A stretch of 64,000 nt of DNA from an uncultured Muribaculaceae bacterium (GTDB lineage Bacteria > Bacteroidota > Bacteroidia > Bacteroidales > Muribaculaceae). Shown here one piece after another: positions 16,976-26,222 of the stretch. Made by a program: the position numbers and the translations under genes. The notes below the pieces were generated by a model. It was not told the DNA's origin, ran no database searches, and worked only from the letters and a program-made list of their open reading frames with translations. Positions within the stretch are counted from its first letter, which is position 1. Every line of letters begins with the position of its first letter. The stretch lies in NCBI GenBank assembly GCA_947627615.1, contig CANQWS010000011.1, positions 16,518-80,517 on the forward strand, written 5' to 3'.

Positions 16976-17977
16976 TCAGGCTCCGGGTTCGGAGTAGATC
17001 ACGTCAAGCATCACTTCGCCCACGGCCTTGAGGGTCGACCGGTCAATATGGTCCATGTTGTCGTCGAGCGTGTGCCATGTGGGCGGGAATCCGCCTGTGG
17101 CGGGATTGGCGCTTTCGATTATGTCTATACACGGAATGCCGGCCGAGTTGACATAGATGTGGTCATCGACAATGGCGCCACCTATGCGGTTGGGAAAACG
17201 GTCGGAATACGGAGACGCGGCAGCCACGCCCCAAACGCGGTCGACCACTGCGGGGGCCATGCGCGACGAGCTGAATTCACGCGGGAAAACAGCGCCTGTG
17301 CCGCCCACCATGTCAAGCAGAATCCCGTAGGCGGGCCGTTCTTCGGGCGTGTAGGGGAGGTTGGAAACCCAGTGCTGCGTGCCGAGGCACCACGTGTCCT
17401 CGCCCGACATGGCGTCGTCCGGGGCGCCGTAGTCCTCTACATCGGTGAAAAACATATCCACTCCGACCTCGGGACGATTGCTGCCTATGGCTCGTGCAAG
17501 TTCAAGCATCACGCCGACGCCGCTGGCTCCGTCGTTGGCTCCGTCGATAGGGGTGTCACGCCGGGATTTGTCCTCTTCCTGATCGGCCCACGGGCGGGTA
17601 TCGTAGTGCGCGAGAATGAGTATGCGCCGTTTAGCGCCGGAATTGAACGATGCGAGAATGTTTTTTATGGGAAGAGTCTTGCCGTTGAACGCTTTCACGG
17701 AAGCGGTCTGATGCCAGACGGTGTCGGCCTCGAAATCACGGAGACTTCGGGAAATGAAGTCAGCGCAATTGTCGTGGGCTTTTGTGCCGGGGACTCTCGG
17801 GCCGAAAGCGACCTGCCGCTCTACGAAGGAGTAAGCGCTGTCGGCGTTGAATTCAGGGTGTTCGATTCCGTTATTGTCGGCCGTGGCCACGCTCCGCGCG
17901 GAATTGTTGCCGGAAGCGTTGCCGCCCGAACATGCGGTCATTGCAATTATTAATATGGAAAGAAAAAGTGTTCGCAT
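16976..17977 (-). CDS. M28-family peptidase lipoprotein (glutaminyl-cyclase-like)
   Basis: A 333-residue precursor with a lipoprotein signal (IAMTACSGG, Cys16). The mature enzyme has the zinc-binding series of M28 enzymes: LAHYDTRPWAD, DGANDGASGVGVMLELA and TDVEDYG, then DDHIYVNSAGIP near the C-terminus supplying the last His. This subset includes both aminopeptidases and glutaminyl-peptide cyclotransferases, which sequence alone does not separate here. Probably anchored in the envelope. It heads the operon with sufE and the peptide transporter. Confidence 0.85.
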   Translation of the reverse strand: MRTLFLSILIIAMTACSGGNASGNNSARSVATADNNGIEHPEFNADSAYSFVERQVAFGPRVPGTKAHDNCADFISRSLRDFEADTVWHQTASVKAFNGKTLPIKNILASFNSGAKRRILILAHYDTRPWADQEEDKSRRDTPIDGANDGASGVGVMLELARAIGSNRPEVGVDMFFTDVEDYGAPDDAMSGEDTWCLGTQHWVSNLPYTPEERPAYGILLDMVGGTGAVFPREFSSSRMAPAVVDRVWGVAAASPYSDRFPNRIGGAIVDDHIYVNSAGIPCIDIIESANPATGGFPPTWHTLDDNMDHIDRSTLKAVGEVMLDVIYSEPGA

Positions 17978-18090
17978 TTAAGATTTGAGCGATATGGAAG
18001 TGATTTCAGAAATCGGAAGCGCCGAATGATTAAATTGCTTCCAATTGCTGTTTTGGTTTACAAATTTACTCATTTTTGCGAATATTTTTT

Positions 18091-18098
18091 TACTTTTG
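18091..18098 (+). promoter_or_regulatory. Promoter -7 box for ligA
   Basis: TACTTTTG fits TAnnTTTG, 29 bp before the ligA ATG. No good -33 TTG at the usual spacing. A TAAATTTG box for the divergent M28 gene lies on the minus strand at 18061-18068. Confidence 0.45.
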
Positions 18099-18126
18099 CC
18101 TGATATTATTTGAGAAAGCCCTTAGT

Positions 18127-20133
18127 ATGGACTCTATAAAGACCCGGATAGAATCGCTCCGCAGAGAGCTGAACATGCACAATCATAATTATTATGTGCT
18201 TGACAACCCCACGATCTCTGACCGTGAGTTTGATGAGAAATTAAAGGAACTCGAACGGCTTGAGCGGGAGAATCCCGAATATGACGACCCGCTGTCGCCT
18301 ACCCATAGAGTGGGCAGCGACCTGTCGGCCAAGGGCTTCGAGCAGGTGATGCACGAGCGCAGGATGCTTTCGCTGAGCAACACCTACACAGTGGCTGAGG
18401 TCGACGAGTTCGTGCAGCGCTGCCGCGACGGACTTCCGGGAGAGGATGTGGAGATTGTGGGGGAGCTCAAATTCGACGGAACATCCATTTCCCTGCACTA
18501 CGAGCACGGGCGTCTGGTGAGAGCCGTCACTCGCGGCGACGGCGAGAAGGGCGATGTGGTCACCGAGAATGTGATGACCATACGCAGCATCCCTCTCCAG
18601 CTTCAGGGAAGCGGATGGCCTGACAGGTTTGAAATCCGCGGAGAGATAGTGTTGCCATGGAAAGCGTTTGACCGGCTGAATGAAGAGCGTGCGTTCAATG
18701 AAGAGCCACTTTTCGCCAATCCGCGCAATGCAGCTTCCGGGACACTGAAAATGCAGAATTCGGCCGAAGTGGCGCGTCGCGGTCTTGACGCCTACCTTTA
18801 CTATCTGCTCGGCGACAATCTGCCGTTCGACAATCATTATGACAACATGATGGCCGCGCGTTCATGGGGATTCAAGGTCTCCGACGCGATGAAGATCATG
18901 CACTCGATAGAAGATGTAGATGAATACATCCGTTACTGGGACACCGCCCGCAAGGAACTGCCGGTGGCCACGGACGGACTCGTGTTCAAGGTCAACAGCC
19001 TGCGGCAACAACTCAATCTCGGATTCACAGCCAAGAGTCCCCGCTGGGCCATAGCATTCAAGTTTCAGGCCGAGAGGGCACTGACGCAACTGCGGTTCGT
19101 ATCGTTCGAGGTTGGGCGTTCGGGCACAATCACCCCGGTAGCGAATCTCGAGCCGGTCCTTCTTTCGGGAACAATCGTGAAAAGGGCCTCTCTGCACAAT
19201 GAGGACATCATACGCTCTCTTGACATTCACGAAGGCGACATGCTCTACGTGGAAAAGGGAGGCGAAATCATACCTAAAATCACCGGCGTGGAGCTGTCGG
19301 AACGCAAGCCCGGGGCCGAGCCGGTGGTGTTCTGCCGAGACTGTCCGTCATGCGGCACACCGCTGCGGCGGATGGAGGGTGAAGCCGCATGGTACTGTCC
19401 GAACAAGTACGGATGCATCCCGCAGATCACGGGCCGTGTGGAGCATTACGTGGGGCGGCGCATGATGAACATTGACGGGATAGGCGAGGAAACGGTGACG
19501 CAGCTGTTCGATATGGGTCTGATTCATGACGCAGCCGACCTGTACACCCTGACCGAGGCCGACCTCATGACGCTTCCCGGTTTCGGGCAGCGGAGCGCCG
19601 AGAGGATTCTTCAGGGCGTGGAGGAATCTAAGAATGTCACGTTTGACCGCGTGGTCTACGCACTGTCCATACCTTACGTGGGCGAGACGGTGGCGAAAAA
19701 ACTGTCACGTGCGGTGGGCGACATCGATACCCTGATGTCGATGTCGGTCGAGAGACTGACGGCCATCGAGGACATAGGGCCGCGCATAGCGGCGTCAATC
19801 GTGGAGTTCTTTGCCGACGAAAGGAACCGAAAAATAGTGGAGCGTCTGCGCTCCTACGGCGTGCAGATGGCCATGCCGGAGACGGACGAGGCCGGACGCT
19901 CCGACAAACTTGCCGGCAAATCCATTGTGATCTCGGGAACTTTTACCCATCACTCGCGTGACGAGTACAAGAATCTTATCGAGCTGAACGGTGGAAAAAA
20001 TGTGGGCTCCATTTCAAAGAAGACCGATTACGTTCTTGCCGGAGCCAATATGGGACCGGCGAAACTTGAAAAAGCCAATAAACTGGGCATACCTATCGTC
20101 GACGAGGATACTTTCCTTAAAATGATAGAGTGA
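18127..20133 (+). CDS. ligA: NAD-dependent DNA ligase LigA
   Basis: A 668-residue ligase joining nicks during replication and repair. The adenylated Lys is K115 in ELKFDG. Domain order is complete: NAD-binding Ia domain ([11 protein letters not shown]), adenylation, OB fold, four-Cys zinc finger (CRDCPSC ... CPNKYGC), helix-hairpin-helix repeats ([26 protein letters not shown]) and a C-terminal BRCT domain from about 595. The ATG at 18127 is chosen over an upstream in-frame start at 18076 because the family begins near [11 protein letters not shown] and the longer start would precede the promoter box. Confidence 0.97.
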   Translation: MDSIKTRIESLRRELNMHNHNYYVLDNPTISDREFDEKLKELERLERENPEYDDPLSPTHRVGSDLSAKGFEQVMHERRMLSLSNTYTVAEVDEFVQRCRDGLPGEDVEIVGELKFDGTSISLHYEHGRLVRAVTRGDGEKGDVVTENVMTIRSIPLQLQGSGWPDRFEIRGEIVLPWKAFDRLNEERAFNEEPLFANPRNAASGTLKMQNSAEVARRGLDAYLYYLLGDNLPFDNHYDNMMAARSWGFKVSDAMKIMHSIEDVDEYIRYWDTARKELPVATDGLVFKVNSLRQQLNLGFTAKSPRWAIAFKFQAERALTQLRFVSFEVGRSGTITPVANLEPVLLSGTIVKRASLHNEDIIRSLDIHEGDMLYVEKGGEIIPKITGVELSERKPGAEPVVFCRDCPSCGTPLRRMEGEAAWYCPNKYGCIPQITGRVEHYVGRRMMNIDGIGEETVTQLFDMGLIHDAADLYTLTEADLMTLPGFGQRSAERILQGVEESKNVTFDRVVYALSIPYVGETVAKKLSRAVGDIDTLMSMSVERLTAIEDIGPRIAASIVEFFADERNRKIVERLRSYGVQMAMPETDEAGRSDKLAGKSIVISGTFTHHSRDEYKNLIELNGGKNVGSISKKTDYVLAGANMGPAKLEKANKLGIPIVDEDTFLKMIE

Positions 20134-20204
20134 CATTGATTCACCAGGTCAAAGATCACGTCAATGCCTTAATAAATGACTTCAATAACTAAAAACAATA
20201 CGAA

Positions 20205-20807
20205 ATGAAAAAAACAGCGATTATTCTGACACTGATTGTGGTATCAGTGATGTCGGCGCTTCCCGCGAGCGCCCAGTTCCGTTTCGGTCTGAAGGCCGGT
20301 GTCGCAATCTCGAACCTGCACTTCAACAGCGATGCTTTCGATGCTGAAAACCGTGCCGGTTTCGCCGGTGGTGCCATGCTTGAATTCACAGTGCCTGTCA
20401 CAGGTATAGGCATGGACCTTTCGGTTATGTACGTCCGCCGCAACGCACGCTGGATGGAGGATAACGAGATAAGCACCGACAACCGTGACTATATAGACAT
20501 TCCTCTGAACTTCAAGTGGAAAATGAATATTCCCCTTATCAATAAGATAGCGCGTCCGTTTGTGCTTACAGGTCCCACATTCTCCTTCCTGACCAGCAAG
20601 CGCTCGGCTGAAGACGCCTGGCGCAACCGCAAATTCGATACTTCATGGAATTTCGGTGCCGGTGTGGAACTGCTGTCACATCTGCAGGTAGCAGCAAGCT
20701 ACAGCGTGGGTATGACCAAGGCGCTTAAGGCCATAGGCGTTACAGGCTCTTCATCGCTTGAGGGACATAACCGTTACTGGATGGTTACCGCCGCCTATCT
20801 CTTCTGA
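20205..20807 (+). CDS. PorT-type outer-membrane beta-barrel protein
   Basis: A 200-residue precursor with a signal peptide cut after ALPASAQ. The mature protein is an eight-strand-type barrel: FRFGLKAGVAISNL start, alternating strands and an aromatic C-terminus (TAAYLF). It is paralogous to 22611-23219. Both flank an ECF sigma factor gene with its putative membrane partner, so they may belong to an envelope-sensing locus. Its ligand or role is unknown. Confidence 0.8.
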   Translation: MKKTAIILTLIVVSVMSALPASAQFRFGLKAGVAISNLHFNSDAFDAENRAGFAGGAMLEFTVPVTGIGMDLSVMYVRRNARWMEDNEISTDNRDYIDIPLNFKWKMNIPLINKIARPFVLTGPTFSFLTSKRSAEDAWRNRKFDTSWNFGAGVELLSHLQVAASYSVGMTKALKAIGVTGSSSLEGHNRYWMVTAAYLF

Positions 20808-20833
20808 TAAGATCTGGATTATATCATAAAAAA

Positions 20834-20865
20834 TATGCCGACATGACTGTGCCGGCATTTTTTTT
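20834..20865 (+). terminator. Terminator after the first PorT-type gene
   Basis: Hairpin ATGCCGACA ... TGTGCCGGCAT (20834-20857, with a bulge) followed by eight T residues. Confidence 0.8.
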
Positions 20866-20938
20866 GACCTTAAATCTGGTCCGGCTGCAATTTTTTTTGG
20901 ATTTGCGAGTCATATAAGATAAAACCGATATTTGGAAA

Positions 20939-21430
20939 ATGAATGAAACCGAAGCCACAGGTCTGTTCAACGAGATTATGCAGCGGCATGACGCGTTGAT
21001 TTACAAGGTATGCTATATGTATGCCGAGGACCTTGAACACCTTCGTGATCTCCATCAGGAGGTGGCGGCCAATATATGGTCGGGGCTCGGAAGTTTTTCA
21101 GGACGGTCAAAGGTTTCGACATGGGTGTATCGTGTGGCATTGAACACATGCATCACTTTTTTCAGACGCCATGGCAAACATTCGTCGGCGGAGCGGCTTG
21201 ACGGCATGCGGCTCGACATAGTCGACGACGGTGACGAGCGTAGCGCCAGACTGAAGGAGATGTACGAACTGATAGGCCGCCTTGACAGGATAGACAAGGC
21301 CATAGTGATGCTCTGGCTTGACGAGCACAGTTACGACGAGATCTCATCGGTGATGGGCATGACCCGCGCCAATGTGGCTTCCCGTCTTCACCGTATCCGT
21401 CAGCGCCTCGCTTCCATGGCCAATGAATGA
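20939..21430 (+). CDS. ECF-type RNA polymerase sigma factor
   Basis: A 163-residue group-4 sigma factor. Region 2 covers about residues 15-85 (LHQEVAANIWSGLGSF, then STWVYRVALNTCITFFRR) and region 4 about 110-160 (RIDKAIVMLWLDEHSYDEIS, then NVASRLHRIRQRL). It would direct transcription of an envelope or stress regulon. The next gene (40 bp away) encodes a small membrane protein that may be its anti-sigma partner. The two PorT-type barrel genes on either side are candidate targets. No FecR-like gene is present, so it is not a SusC/D-type transducing system. Confidence 0.88.
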   Translation: MNETEATGLFNEIMQRHDALIYKVCYMYAEDLEHLRDLHQEVAANIWSGLGSFSGRSKVSTWVYRVALNTCITFFRRHGKHSSAERLDGMRLDIVDDGDERSARLKEMYELIGRLDRIDKAIVMLWLDEHSYDEISSVMGMTRANVASRLHRIRQRLASMANE

Positions 21431-21470
21431 CAATTAGACAGGACTAAAGAAATATAAAAAAGACACGGAC

Positions 21471-22040
21471 ATGAACTCAGATATAGATTACCTCAAGATG
21501 CAATGGCAGAGTCTGAACACCTCTGCTTCCGGAAACAGAAATGACGCCGACGCCCCCGATTTCAGCAACGTCCTGAAAAACGGCGCTGTGTCCTCGGCGG
21601 CAAGGGTGAAACGGATCTACACGATGATTCTTGTGATTTGCCTGATATGGACCGTGCTGTCGCTCGCCAACTTTGTGTTTCCAGTAGTTCCGGAACTTGT
21701 GGGCGGTCTCATGGCCGCGTTTTTCCTTCTGATGTCAGGGATGCTTGCCGCTACCGTGCGCAGGGCAGGGATGATTGATTTCGGACGTATGAGCGTGGCC
21801 GACGCCATGAAATCGGTATGCCGTCTCGAATCGCTGATAATGTGGCGCAGAATCATAGGAATTCCTCTTGCATTCCTGCTGCTGTCAGTCATGATATGGC
21901 ATTTTTCCGGCAACGCATTCATGATTGGAGGCGCATTATGCGGAGCTGCCGCCGGTCTGGCCATAGGTGTCGCCTTAGCCCGCCGTATACGTGAATCGAT
22001 CCGCGAGATGAAACATCTGATAAAGGAGCTCGAGCGGTAG
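21471..22040 (+). CDS. Membrane protein, candidate anti-sigma partner
   Basis: A 189-residue protein with a cytoplasmic-type N-terminus (DIDYLKMQWQSLN) and four hydrophobic segments (about residues 48-68, 73-94, 128-146, 150-168), ending in a basic/acidic helix (RRIRESIREMKHLIKELER). No zinc-binding HxxxCxxC anti-sigma motif is visible. Its place right behind the ECF sigma gene and the soluble N-terminal segment fit a membrane-bound regulator of the sigma factor; this is inference from synteny only. Confidence 0.6.
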   Translation: MNSDIDYLKMQWQSLNTSASGNRNDADAPDFSNVLKNGAVSSAARVKRIYTMILVICLIWTVLSLANFVFPVVPELVGGLMAAFFLLMSGMLAATVRRAGMIDFGRMSVADAMKSVCRLESLIMWRRIIGIPLAFLLLSVMIWHFSGNAFMIGGALCGAAAGLAIGVALARRIRESIREMKHLIKELER

Positions 22041-22042
22041 AC

Positions 22043-22609
22043 TCAGGCAAGCTCTATGCGGCAGTCCTCGAGTGAGGTCACTTTGGCGAGTGACTGGACG
22101 TCGATGCCGAGATTCCTCAGATAGTCTCCGCCGCCCTGAAAGGCTTTCTCAATTATGAATCCCATCCCTGCTATGGTGGCTCCCGCCTGATTGCAGAGGT
22201 CGATGATGCCGCGTGCGGCGTTGCCGAATGCGAGGAAATCGTCAATGAACACAATGCGGTCGGCGGCAGTCAGAAAATCAGCCGATATGCAAACCGTGTA
22301 AGTGCGGTTCTTGGTGAAAGAACGTACCGAACTCACAAGCATGTGTTCCATGGTCTTGGGCTGTTTTTTCTTTACAAACACCACCGGCAGGTGCATCTGT
22401 GCGCCCATCATTATGGCCGGAGCGATTCCGCTCGCCTCTATAGTGAGAATTTTGTTTACGCCGGCCGATTCGAACCGGCGGGCAAATTCAGCTCCTATCT
22501 GAACCATCAGGTCCGGGTCCATCTGGTGGTTGATGAAGCTGTCGACCTTCAGAATTCCTCCGGGGAAGCATCGGCCGTCTTCAAGAATGCGTCTGTGAAG
22601 CAGTTCCAT
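22043..22609 (-). CDS. xpt: Xanthine phosphoribosyltransferase
   Basis: A 188-residue type I phosphoribosyltransferase of the purine salvage pathway, forming XMP from xanthine and PRPP. The PRPP-binding motif is [13 protein letters not shown], with [10 protein letters not shown] upstream and [11 protein letters not shown] as the flexible loop region, all as in Xpt. The ATG at 22609 (MELLHRRIL) matches the family start and begins 2 bp after the barrel gene's stop; the frame itself extends further upstream. It converges with the preceding plus-strand gene, leaving 2 bp between stops. Confidence 0.92.
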   Translation of the reverse strand: MELLHRRILEDGRCFPGGILKVDSFINHQMDPDLMVQIGAEFARRFESAGVNKILTIEASGIAPAIMMGAQMHLPVVFVKKKQPKTMEHMLVSSVRSFTKNRTYTVCISADFLTAADRIVFIDDFLAFGNAARGIIDLCNQAGATIAGMGFIIEKAFQGGGDYLRNLGIDVQSLAKVTSLEDCRIELA

Positions 22610-22610
22610 A

Positions 22611-23219
22611 TCAGAAGTCAAACAATAAGATTGCCGAGACATGCCATCCGGAAGTGTGGAGGCTAAGGCCCGATTCAGGAGCGCCGTCTTTGACTTCGGC
22701 CACATTCCCTATCCCGAAGCGGTAACCGGCCGTGAGTTGCAGAATGTTGGCGAAATCGACACCCAGACCCACGTTCCATCCGGGCTGGAAGCGTTTTACC
22801 GTCAGCGGAGACTGGTCGTTCCGACCGTCCAGACCAATCATGAACGACGGTCCGGTTATAATCATGGGTGCGACGAGGCGGTTCATAGCGCTGAGCCAGA
22901 ATTTATATTTTACGTTGAGCGGCAGCTCCAGATAATTCCGGCCGAAACCGTAAATGTCGCCGGTGGCATCGTCGCGCAGGCGGGAATTGTAACGCGAATA
23001 AAGGACTGACGCATCAAAAGCCACTCCGCACCGAGGCATCTGGTACTCCAGTGCCAGACCTCCGCGAAACCCGCTGCGGTTGAGAGCGGAGTATCCTTTG
23101 GCGTCCGACAGTGACGCATCGGCAAAGGCGCCGCCCAGATTGAATCCATAGCGTAATTGTGCGTCGGCGGCCATGGCACACAGCAATATCAGGACTGATA
23201 GGATTGAAATACGTTTCAT
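22611..23219 (-). CDS. PorT-type outer-membrane beta-barrel protein (paralogue)
   Basis: A 202-residue precursor with a signal peptide (LCAMAADAQ). The mature part begins [16 protein letters not shown] and ends ILLFDF, with the same strand pattern and shared motifs ([24 protein letters not shown]) as the barrel at 20205-20807. The xpt gene follows it after 1 bp. Role unknown; outer-membrane location inferred from the C-terminal Phe and barrel pattern. Confidence 0.8.
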   Translation of the reverse strand: MKRISILSVLILLCAMAADAQLRYGFNLGGAFADASLSDAKGYSALNRSGFRGGLALEYQMPRCGVAFDASVLYSRYNSRLRDDATGDIYGFGRNYLELPLNVKYKFWLSAMNRLVAPMIITGPSFMIGLDGRNDQSPLTVKRFQPGWNVGLGVDFANILQLTAGYRFGIGNVAEVKDGAPESGLSLHTSGWHVSAILLFDF

Positions 23220-23352
23220 AGGGTGACAAATTTACTGTGATTCCGTCATAAATACAAGTTCATCAACCGATTTTTTGCCGAACGATTCTCACGGCGGCAG
23301 CGTTTTAAGAAAGAACAGATATTTTAATCGTGAAATTCAATTGTCTATAGAT

Positions 23353-23580
23353 ATGAACCGTATAACTTCAGATTCATCGGACCGCCAGGACAACAAAAGA
23401 CGGTCAAAACTCATAGCCGGCATCATAATATTCGTGCTGGGAGTGATAGTGGGTGTGATAGGACTATGCGTGGCACTCAAGGCCATCTTCTATATCGGTC
23501 TCGCCGTAATGGTCATTGCTGCTGTAGCTCTGGTGGTTTTTATCATAAACGTCAAGCATAATTTATCGGACAAGGAGTAA
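23353..23580 (+). CDS. Small two-helix membrane protein (75 aa), hypothetical
   Basis: Starting at the ATG of MNRITSDSSDRQDNKRRSK, the protein has a polar basic N-terminus and two adjacent membrane helices (about 21-42 and 45-66), ending in a short charged tail (NVKHNLSDKE). No family recognised. An in-frame upstream start at 23275 would add unlikely sequence. It stands alone between divergent genes. Translation is plausible from composition but not proven. Confidence 0.55.
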   Translation: MNRITSDSSDRQDNKRRSKLIAGIIIFVLGVIVGVIGLCVALKAIFYIGLAVMVIAAVALVVFIINVKHNLSDKE

Positions 23581-23587
23581 TCCGGAT

Positions 23588-23620
23588 AAAAAAAAACGGG
23601 AAGCCAAAAAGGCCTCCCGT
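23588..23620 (-). terminator. Terminator after the Skp-like gene
   Basis: Stem ACGGGAAGCC / GGCCTCCCGT (23596-23605 and 23611-23620) with an AAAAA loop. The A-run at 23588-23596 gives a U-tract on the minus strand. Confidence 0.8.
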
Positions 23621-23654
23621 AAGCTTTATGTGTGTCCGGTGAACAGGCAGCCGG

Positions 23655-24272
23655 TTATTTTTTCGCTACTTTGGTGTAACGTTCGTTCAGGCCTTTGATA
23701 ACCTCGTCAGTGATGTCAAGAGCCGGGTTGAAGTAAACGCCCGCAGCCTTGAAGAGGATGGCATCGTAGCCTTTTGTCTTGTTGTAGTCCTTGATGAAAG
23801 CCTCGATTGAGTCATTGAGCTGCTGTTGCTGCTGTGCGAGTTCCATCTCGGTGTTTCTGTGAAGGCCGGCGAGGTAGTTCTCGGCGTCAGACTGCATTTT
23901 CTGGAATTTCATGACGTCGGCCTTGTAGCTTTCTTCCGAAAGATATCCGTTGGTCTTCATTTTGGAGTCAATGCTCTTTCCGAATGACTCAAGGTCATTG
24001 CGGCGGGACTGTTCGGCCGCCTCGAGTTTGCTGTAGGCTCTGACGGCTGATTCCTTAAGGTCCTTTGCAAAATTATAGTTTGCTGTTACGGAGTCTCCGT
24101 CGATATAGCGGATTTTCAGGGGCTTTGTGGTTTCGGATTCTTCAGCTTTGGCTGTGACCGCCTTTGAAGTTTCGGCATTGGTAGAGTTTTCATTGGAATC
24201 AGAGCATGAAGCCAGGGTTGCCGATGCAATAACAGCACCTAAAGAGAGAGTTGCAAGGATGAACTTTTTCAT
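23655..24272 (-). CDS. OmpH/Skp-like periplasmic lipoprotein
   Basis: From the ATG at 24272, a 205-residue precursor with a lipoprotein signal (ATLASCSDSN). After a Thr/Glu-rich linker comes the OmpH/Skp pattern: KIRYIDGDSVTANYNFAKDL strand-helix, a long coiled coil (about 75-165, with a QQQQQ stretch) and the closing GYDAILFKAAGVYFNPALDIT part. Skp-type proteins chaperone outer-membrane proteins in the periplasm; a lipid anchor is a variation seen in Bacteroidales. A 53-aa membrane protein gene lies just upstream on the same strand (55-bp gap). Confidence 0.8.
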   Translation of the reverse strand: MKKFILATLSLGAVIASATLASCSDSNENSTNAETSKAVTAKAEESETTKPLKIRYIDGDSVTANYNFAKDLKESAVRAYSKLEAAEQSRRNDLESFGKSIDSKMKTNGYLSEESYKADVMKFQKMQSDAENYLAGLHRNTEMELAQQQQQLNDSIEAFIKDYNKTKGYDAILFKAAGVYFNPALDITDEVIKGLNERYTKVAKK

Positions 24273-24327
24273 TGTAAGGGTTAAATTGAATTGTCTTACG
24301 TGGAAGATTTCGTGATTGGATTCTTGA

Positions 24328-24489
24328 TTATTTTTGATTTGACGCGCAGTCAATCCGCTTTTTTCTCAACGCGGGAATGTCATAGACATGCCCTGAAGGG
24401 AATTTGCCGTTTTTAACAAATAGTACCTTGACGCCGAGCATTACCACGGCAGCCAGAAGGAGCAGTATGGTTAAAAATACCAATTTCAT
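24328..24489 (-). CDS. Small conserved-type membrane protein (53 aa)
   Basis: A 54-codon frame beginning MKLVFLTILLLLAAVVML, then GVKVLFVKNGKFPSGHVYD and ending IDCASNQK. A single N-terminal membrane helix is followed by a polar tail with KFPSGHV and a Cys. I recall Bacteroidales small proteins with the same F-V-K-x-G-K-F-P pattern and a closing C-A motif, so this is likely a genuine, conserved gene of unknown function. A TATATTTG promoter box sits 24 bp before the ATG. The Skp-like gene follows in the same direction. Confidence 0.75.
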   Translation of the reverse strand: MKLVFLTILLLLAAVVMLGVKVLFVKNGKFPSGHVYDIPALRKKRIDCASNQK

Positions 24490-24512
24490 GCGCGTATATT
24501 GCTTTTACGATG

Positions 24513-24520
24513 CAAATATA
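24513..24520 (-). promoter_or_regulatory. Promoter -7 box for the 53-aa membrane protein
   Basis: TATATTTG on the minus strand matches TAnnTTTG, 24 bp upstream of the ATG at 24489. It may also serve the Skp-like gene. Confidence 0.45.
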
Positions 24521-24676
24521 GGAAAGATGGCGAGATTTTTTGCTATAAGTCAATTTTATTTTGTAACTTGTGGTCCTCTTAGCTCATTATTTAACAAATT
24601 TTTTCCTTTTGCGCTCCGTTTGGGAGCTCCTTTTGAAGAAACTGAAACATTTTCATAAGTAAAAAATCTATCTAAA

Positions 24677-26137
24677 ATGAAAGTATCCGAACTACATCCC
24701 AAAGAGGTGTTCACCATCTTCGATGAGATTACCAAAATTCCCCGTCCTTCCAAGAAGGAAGAGAAAATCCGCAAGTTTATCCTTGACTTCGCCAAAGAGC
24801 ACGGACTTGAAGCAAAAACCGATGCCGTTGGCAATGTAGCTATAAACGTACCGGCCACTCCCGGTCATGAAAATGCACCGAAGGTGATTCTTCAGGGCCA
24901 CATGGACATGGTGTGCGAGTCAAATGACAAGAGCTTCGATTTCAACACCAATCCCATACACACCATAGTTGAAGGTGACTGGGTGCGCGCCGACGGCACT
25001 ACTCTCGGAGCCGACAACGGTATAGGCGTGGCCGCTTCTCTGGCTGTCATAACCGATCCGACGGTTGTTCACGGTCCGGTTGAAGCTCTGTTCACCATGG
25101 ACGAGGAAACCGGCATGACCGGCGCTTTCAACATAGGAGAAGGAATGCTGGACGGCGATATTCTGGTCAATCTTGATTCAGAGGACGATGCCGAGCTGTT
25201 CGTGGGATGCGCCGGCGGTGTTGATACCGTGTGCACCTTCAAATATAACCGCACATTCGCTCCCAAGGACTTCCATTACATCAAAATCAGTGTGCTGAAC
25301 GGTCAGGGCGGTCACTCGGGAGGCGACATCCATCTGGGACGCGCCAACGCCAACAAGGTGCTTTGCCGTTTCCTCTTTGACGTATCCAAGACCCATGAAG
25401 TGGTGCTGTCAGAAATTGACGGCGGCAACCTGCGCAACGCCATACCGCGTGCTGCCCATGCGGTTGTCGGCATTCACTCTTCAAAGAAGGACGCCATCAT
25501 GGCCCAGTTCAACCAGTATGCCGCTACAATCAAGGATGAGTACGGCGACATAGAGCCTACCCTCGAACTGCAGCTCGAGACCGTAGACATGCCTGATTTC
25601 TGCGTTGACTCGGAGACATCCATGGCAGTTATCCGCTCGGTCTATTCAGCCCCTCACGGAGTGGTTTCGATGAGCCGCGACCTCGAAGGTCTCGTGGAGA
25701 CATCTACCAACCTCGCATCGGTCAAGATGGGCGGCGAGAACACCATCGTGGTCACCACAAGCCAGCGTTCGTCCGTTGAAAGCCGCAAATGGGACATAGC
25801 CAACCAGGTCGAGGCCCACTTCCTGCTCGCAGGCGCAGAAGTTAAACACGGAGAAGGCTATCCAGGATGGAAGCCCAACATGAACTCACCTATAATGAAG
25901 ATAGCCAGCGACGCCTATCGTGAACTCTATGGCGTGACACCCGCTATCAAAGCCATCCATGCCGGACTGGAATGCGGTCTGTTCCTTGAGAAATATCCGC
26001 ACCTCGACATGGTTTCGTTCGGTCCCACACTCCGCGACGTTCACTCTCCTTCGGAGCGCATGAACATACCGGCGGTAGAGCGTTTCTATGAGCAGCTTAA
26101 GCTTACTCTGAAGAAAGTGGCCGATACTCAGAAATAA
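24677..26137 (+). CDS. pepD: Aminoacyl-histidine dipeptidase (M20 family)
   Basis: A 486-residue cytosolic metallopeptidase that cleaves Xaa-His and other dipeptides. Metal-site motifs in order: GHMDMVCE (first His/Asp), DGTTLGADNGIGVA (bridging Asp), DEETGMTGAF (catalytic Glu-Glu) and IHAGLECG near the C-terminus. Length and the lid-domain pattern NGQGGHSGGDIHLGRAN match PepD. It stands alone on the plus strand, upstream of a muramidase gene. Peptide use fits the POT transporter elsewhere in the window. Confidence 0.93.
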   Translation: MKVSELHPKEVFTIFDEITKIPRPSKKEEKIRKFILDFAKEHGLEAKTDAVGNVAINVPATPGHENAPKVILQGHMDMVCESNDKSFDFNTNPIHTIVEGDWVRADGTTLGADNGIGVAASLAVITDPTVVHGPVEALFTMDEETGMTGAFNIGEGMLDGDILVNLDSEDDAELFVGCAGGVDTVCTFKYNRTFAPKDFHYIKISVLNGQGGHSGGDIHLGRANANKVLCRFLFDVSKTHEVVLSEIDGGNLRNAIPRAAHAVVGIHSSKKDAIMAQFNQYAATIKDEYGDIEPTLELQLETVDMPDFCVDSETSMAVIRSVYSAPHGVVSMSRDLEGLVETSTNLASVKMGGENTIVVTTSQRSSVESRKWDIANQVEAHFLLAGAEVKHGEGYPGWKPNMNSPIMKIASDAYRELYGVTPAIKAIHAGLECGLFLEKYPHLDMVSFGPTLRDVHSPSERMNIPAVERFYEQLKLTLKKVADTQK

Positions 26138-26222
26138 ATACCGAATTCATCCACGGGTCCGTGACGCCGGTGTCTGCACCATGGTCACGGGCCCGTTTTC
26201 AAACCTCATAATCACATACACC

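Noticed and set aside
17048..17953. 301-codon plus-strand frame
   Set aside because: Antisense of the M28 peptidase gene, with no family features; caused by GC-rich codon bias.
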